From: Candidatus Bathyarchaeota archaeon | GTDB taxonomy: Archaea; Thermoproteota; Bathyarchaeia; Bathyarchaeales; SOJC01 | Assembly: GCA_030641425.1 (NCBI GenBank) | Contig: DAOWHM010000112.1 | Span: 1 to 15,265, forward strand | DNA length: 15,265 nucleotides | Direction of reading: 5' to 3' | In this document: positions 13,601 through 15,265 of the stretch, one piece after another | How the letters are laid out: each line of letters begins with the position of its first letter | How positions within the stretch are numbered: position 1 is the stretch's first letter | Position numbers and translations under genes: made by a program | Notes under the pieces: generated by a model | Seen by the model: only the letters and a program-made list of their open reading frames with translations | Databases searched by the model: none | What the model was told of the DNA's origin: nothing

Positions 13601-15265
13601 GTTGTGTATGTAAATAGTGTCGAAGACATCTTGTGGTAGGGAGTTGAAGGGGATTAATCTTGAGTAGTTTGCACCAGGAACTGGAATGTGGAGCTCATTA
13701 GTCCAGCTGGCTGGTTTTTGATCCCAGTCGAAATGGATCTTTAGGCCATCCAATGTGGTGATATAGGCTTGATGTATCATTTCTCCTGTTTCTGGAATCT
13801 CAATCATCTCCCAATCTTCATGGTCATTCATTGTGTAGTATGTTACGTTTCCAATGGCAACCTCAAAAACTGTAATGTAAAGTCCGGAGTGAACATTGTA
13901 TCGAGTGCCATTGGGAGCTGTTATGTAGAGAGTTGAATTTTCCCGGTCGTAACCCCATCTATTATGATCATTCCACATTTGAGACTGAAGATCATATCCA
14001 GTAGTGGTCAGCAATGAAGCCCCTGTGGGGATAAATTGACCAGATCTCTCTGAGAATGTGCCGAGATGGAGAATCCATCCACCTTGCTCTATGTTCCAGT
14101 ATTGCTCACCATTGACCTCAGCGTAGAAGTATCCGATCTCCTGCCTTGGCCTAGTGACTGATTTGCGCTGCCCTTGAACAACTATGAAGTAGTCTTGTCC
14201 ATCTTCGGTAAGCTGCAAAGTGTATCTTGTGCCATTGACAGTTATTGATTTGAAGGTTCGCAGTCTACCTCCTCTTGATTCGAGGTTTTCGAGATCCCAC
14301 CATGACATCGCCATAGCGTTTGGATAAGGAAGTTCCTGTTTGACTCCTTCAATGTCAAGGTTGGCATAGTAAAAGCTGTGTACATGATTTCCACTTATTG
14401 TGACAAGTTGACCTTGGTAATTTCCTCTGTAGTATTCGTTGGGCCAGTTTATTATGTAGTTCAATCCGTTTAAGGTTACGATTCTCTCCTCGTCTGGAAC
14501 TGACCATGGGTCTGCATGGTTGATGACTGTTCCATTCTGCATCATCAAATAATATCCAGTTCCGTCAGGAAGCATCTGCCACCATGAACCATAATCCCTT
14601 AGAAGCACTAATGTCTGATTGAGAGTTACTCCCTGTCCGAGACGGTTCACCAACAGTGCCGTCCGATTTTCAACGTACGTCTGGTTGAAGAGTTCCCATC
14701 GATTAGTGGTAAAGTTGTATGTTTGTATTTCAAAGCCATCGTCCATGTAGATTCTGCTGCCATTCAATAACTCATAATAGCGAGGCACTATGTGCCGTTG
14801 CTGTTCTTCGTCCCAATACTCTTTGGACCAATCTTCCATTGCATAGTCCATAAACGTGTCAAAGACTGTGCCATTAGCTAAGGGGGTTGGTCCCATGTCG
14901 GTAATCATGTAGGCATCAACTGTGGTTAGTTTGAGCGTTCGTATTATGGCTTGGTAAGTTTCTGTCACGTATATCTTTGTTTTGTTGAACAGCTCATAAT
15001 ATCTGGGTTCTGTTCCCAGTTCAGGGTCGTATTGAGCCCAATACAAATACTCCTGTGTATCTTCTTGTCTTCCCCAGTCATAATAAGTCCTCGCGTTAAT
15101 TAGGAGGTCTTCGTTGCCTAAGGTGATGTAAGGGATTTCTGCTAGTTTGTATTTTTCACCGTTGTAGAGTGTGTATAGGGGAGTTGTGGGTTTGGTTACA
15201 TATCGTGGTTCATATCCTGTGATTGAGCTGTTGATATAGTAAATTTGCTCAGTTGTCCAGTCAAG
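10634..15265 (-). CDS. Giant repeat-containing cell-surface protein (partial, N-terminus outside window)
   Basis: Function not recognised. The frame is open from the right edge to TAA (10634-10636): 1543 residues visible, beginning LDWTTEQIYYINSS; the start and any signal peptide lie outside. A TTG at 15046 is an internal Leu codon. Features: nearly fifty N-x-S/T sequons, very many Trp and Tyr, a single cysteine, and no long charged or coiled-coil part. The outer part (about 12430-15265) holds many short repeats with core [VI]-T-[LVI]-[ND]-G-x-x-Y-x-[IV]. A repeat-poor part of some 510 residues (about 10820-12350) follows. Then comes one membrane helix LMFLILIGVIVSGAIALVVF (10757-10816), a stop-transfer RKKIRK, and a 40-residue tail ending in Pro/Ser/Ala. 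This is the layout of a type I, heavily glycosylated S-layer or adhesin-like protein; that role is inference. It is convergent with the kinase gene and not part of its operon. Confidence 0.85.
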   Translation of the reverse strand, partial: LDWTTEQIYYINSSITGYEPRYVTKPTTPLYTLYNGEKYKLAEIPYITLGNEDLLINARTYYDWGRQEDTQEYLYWAQYDPELGTEPRYYELFNKTKIYVTETYQAIIRTLKLTTVDAYMITDMGPTPLANGTVFDTFMDYAMEDWSKEYWDEEQQRHIVPRYYELLNGSRIYMDDGFEIQTYNFTTNRWELFNQTYVENRTALLVNRLGQGVTLNQTLVLLRDYGSWWQMLPDGTGYYLMMQNGTVINHADPWSVPDEERIVTLNGLNYIINWPNEYYRGNYQGQLVTISGNHVHSFYYANLDIEGVKQELPYPNAMAMSWWDLENLESRGGRLRTFKSITVNGTRYTLQLTEDGQDYFIVVQGQRKSVTRPRQEIGYFYAEVNGEQYWNIEQGGWILHLGTFSERSGQFIPTGASLLTTTGYDLQSQMWNDHNRWGYDRENSTLYITAPNGTRYNVHSGLYITVFEVAIGNVTYYTMNDHEDWEMIEIPETGEMIHQAYITTLDGLKIHFDWDQKPASWTNELHIPVPGANYSRLIPFNSLPQDVFDTIYIHNITIPAVPWDPLHTDVFFEGGVEVPVNSTFKVFGTHWGPGTRHHYSWYDGRWFPEGVFIPGIQAPWNETLHVQYFTTLNGSRIYSEYSFGWMGDRWGDPGMSELRQWSYNTDLASGNKTVNVVEGGYCIFLNDTIKVDVTTEWPQGGWPDEYLLMKNGTVIPVHWLSESYITEVANKTYFFRQVLTYYNVTDSGTVYNIADPFNSDFNQILTPSVQIVPTIDTNRTAWILLNTTSDSMLQDMLGYYLVNATNLTRVDVGLVGDWWNLSESVRDDVFRNEWELEDVYPRYNVTLDGQQYFILDPSPVVGRWDGEWSIEWNTYRYPTFIIVNLDGENYTINLLEGSNWTPDLRWRRIETVTLNGLNLEVEEQQWWKPYYQVTIDGQDSEIKLDEMNIYKRHVMWGEAYRWMLVDMQIYSIRSIWDVIVGEPEHGMWGIRAFSVVPESGAVDLDGDLATSGDQYFVRRLHRGSDMWNRTEDRMFIEIIWDPNATMMDDEIHIGAWMGKVHTEWNFMWNETYIWYYADNMSVVNQATMQHINTTLINGETGTPNPGYWDIAHMAKNQTWADLLNRAKKEGWDWIDDNSHEWDWLWFGTQQDYYTAWSDGNNTNAAGIGLRYEFAGLTLYNGSEQTHFFVPEDVVSVNFVTPGEAFGNTNATGNIVVPLNSTVSFGVSYENVTGTLFPFKEDRSMWGWWDGMVHGADFDEPNFMNKPTRTMIDEMAFVINFDATTNPESEINNNASMKIDQHIGNWDIDPYVIDGRKQSVNNVSTFYTGNDVFLNRSLAINYYVTAFTDMSWDVKDERGEQLTNNNITESSRFDLAAKLANANFASVRLGSTYDWHKPVSINDTVRTFNVTSKTTPIGSFEASFNSESGKSSTGFEISAMMYFLTVGFEKWDGYAVYNDPELIFYTFKGLTIPPSEFGLDALPQLMFLILIGVIVSGAIALVVFRKKIRKLLSRTKSADQVKPNKHAPMSPSSDAPSAPAAGHG
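10757..10816 (-). other. C-terminal transmembrane helix of the surface protein
   Basis: Twenty uninterrupted hydrophobic residues (LMFLILIGVIVSGAIALVVF) are followed directly by RKKIRKLLSR, a positive-inside signal. This places the long N-terminal part outside the cell and the last 40 residues in the cytoplasm. Confidence 0.88.
12430..15265 (-). repeat. Divergent protein repeats around an L-[ND]-G core in the surface protein
   Basis: Short motifs recur along the outer part of the protein, for example VTLNGLNYII (near 14451-14482), ITVNGTRYTL (near 14220-14250), TTLDGLKIHF (near 13730-13760), TTLNGSRIYS (near 13350-13385), VTLDGQQYFI (near 12708-12740), VNLDGENYTI (near 12595-12625), VTLNGLNLEV (near 12505-12535) and VTIDGQDSEI (near 12440-12470). 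Each looks like two beta strands joined by a turn at Asn/Asp-Gly. Near the right edge a longer unit starting PRY recurs at 15208, 15007 and 14785, spaced 67 and 74 residues. Repeats are diverged at the DNA level. Confidence 0.6.

Noticed and set aside
15044..15046. TTG 15046 as the start of the giant surface protein
   Set aside because: Reading beyond it stays open to the right edge and continues the same repeat pattern (PRY unit at 15208), so the gene is truncated by the window.

Overview
The window is archaeal. It opens in the end of a ribosomal protein uS3 gene and continues through a long, tightly packed ribosomal protein operon with the archaeal/eukaryotic protein set (eS4, eL32, eL19, the RNase P protein Rnp1 between uL29 and uS17, and archaeal forms of uS17, uS14, uL18, uL30 and uL15). 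SecY, an Oxa1-superfamily (DUF106) membrane protein and a cytidylate-kinase-like protein follow. Shine-Dalgarno (SD) motifs matching AAGGAGGTGA precede many starts, GTG and TTG starts are common, and several genes overlap as GTGA, ATGA or TAATG. The SecY sequence and the kinase subtype suggest a TACK-group archaeon, perhaps Bathyarchaeia-like; that placement is inference, since no tree could be run.

Layout, plus strand: uS3 tail (1-209, cut at the left edge, with a perfect 24-bp tandem repeat), uL29, rnp1, uS17, uL14, uL24, eS4, uL5, uS14 (54 aa), uS8, uL6, eL32, eL19, uL18, uS5, uL30, uL15, secY, DUF106 protein, and cmk-like kinase ending at 10567. On the minus strand, convergent with this block, 10634-15265 is one open frame that runs off the right edge. 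It encodes at least 1543 residues of a secreted or surface protein with nearly fifty N-glycosylation sequons, many short beta-type repeats around an L-[ND]-G core, one cysteine, one C-terminal membrane helix and a short basic/Pro-Ser-Ala cytoplasmic tail.

The plus-strand genes make up translation machinery (both subunits plus one RNase P protein) coupled to the membrane insertion machinery (SecY and the Oxa1-like protein) and a nucleotide kinase. Adenylate kinase and eL34, often found in this part of the cluster in other archaea, are absent here. The least explained features are the repeat-expanded uS3 tail, the similar Lys-rich tails on uL24, eL32 and uL18, the variant kinase, and above all the giant surface protein. 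No tRNA, rRNA, CRISPR array or insertion sequence was seen, and no gene-free stretch exceeds about 120 bases.
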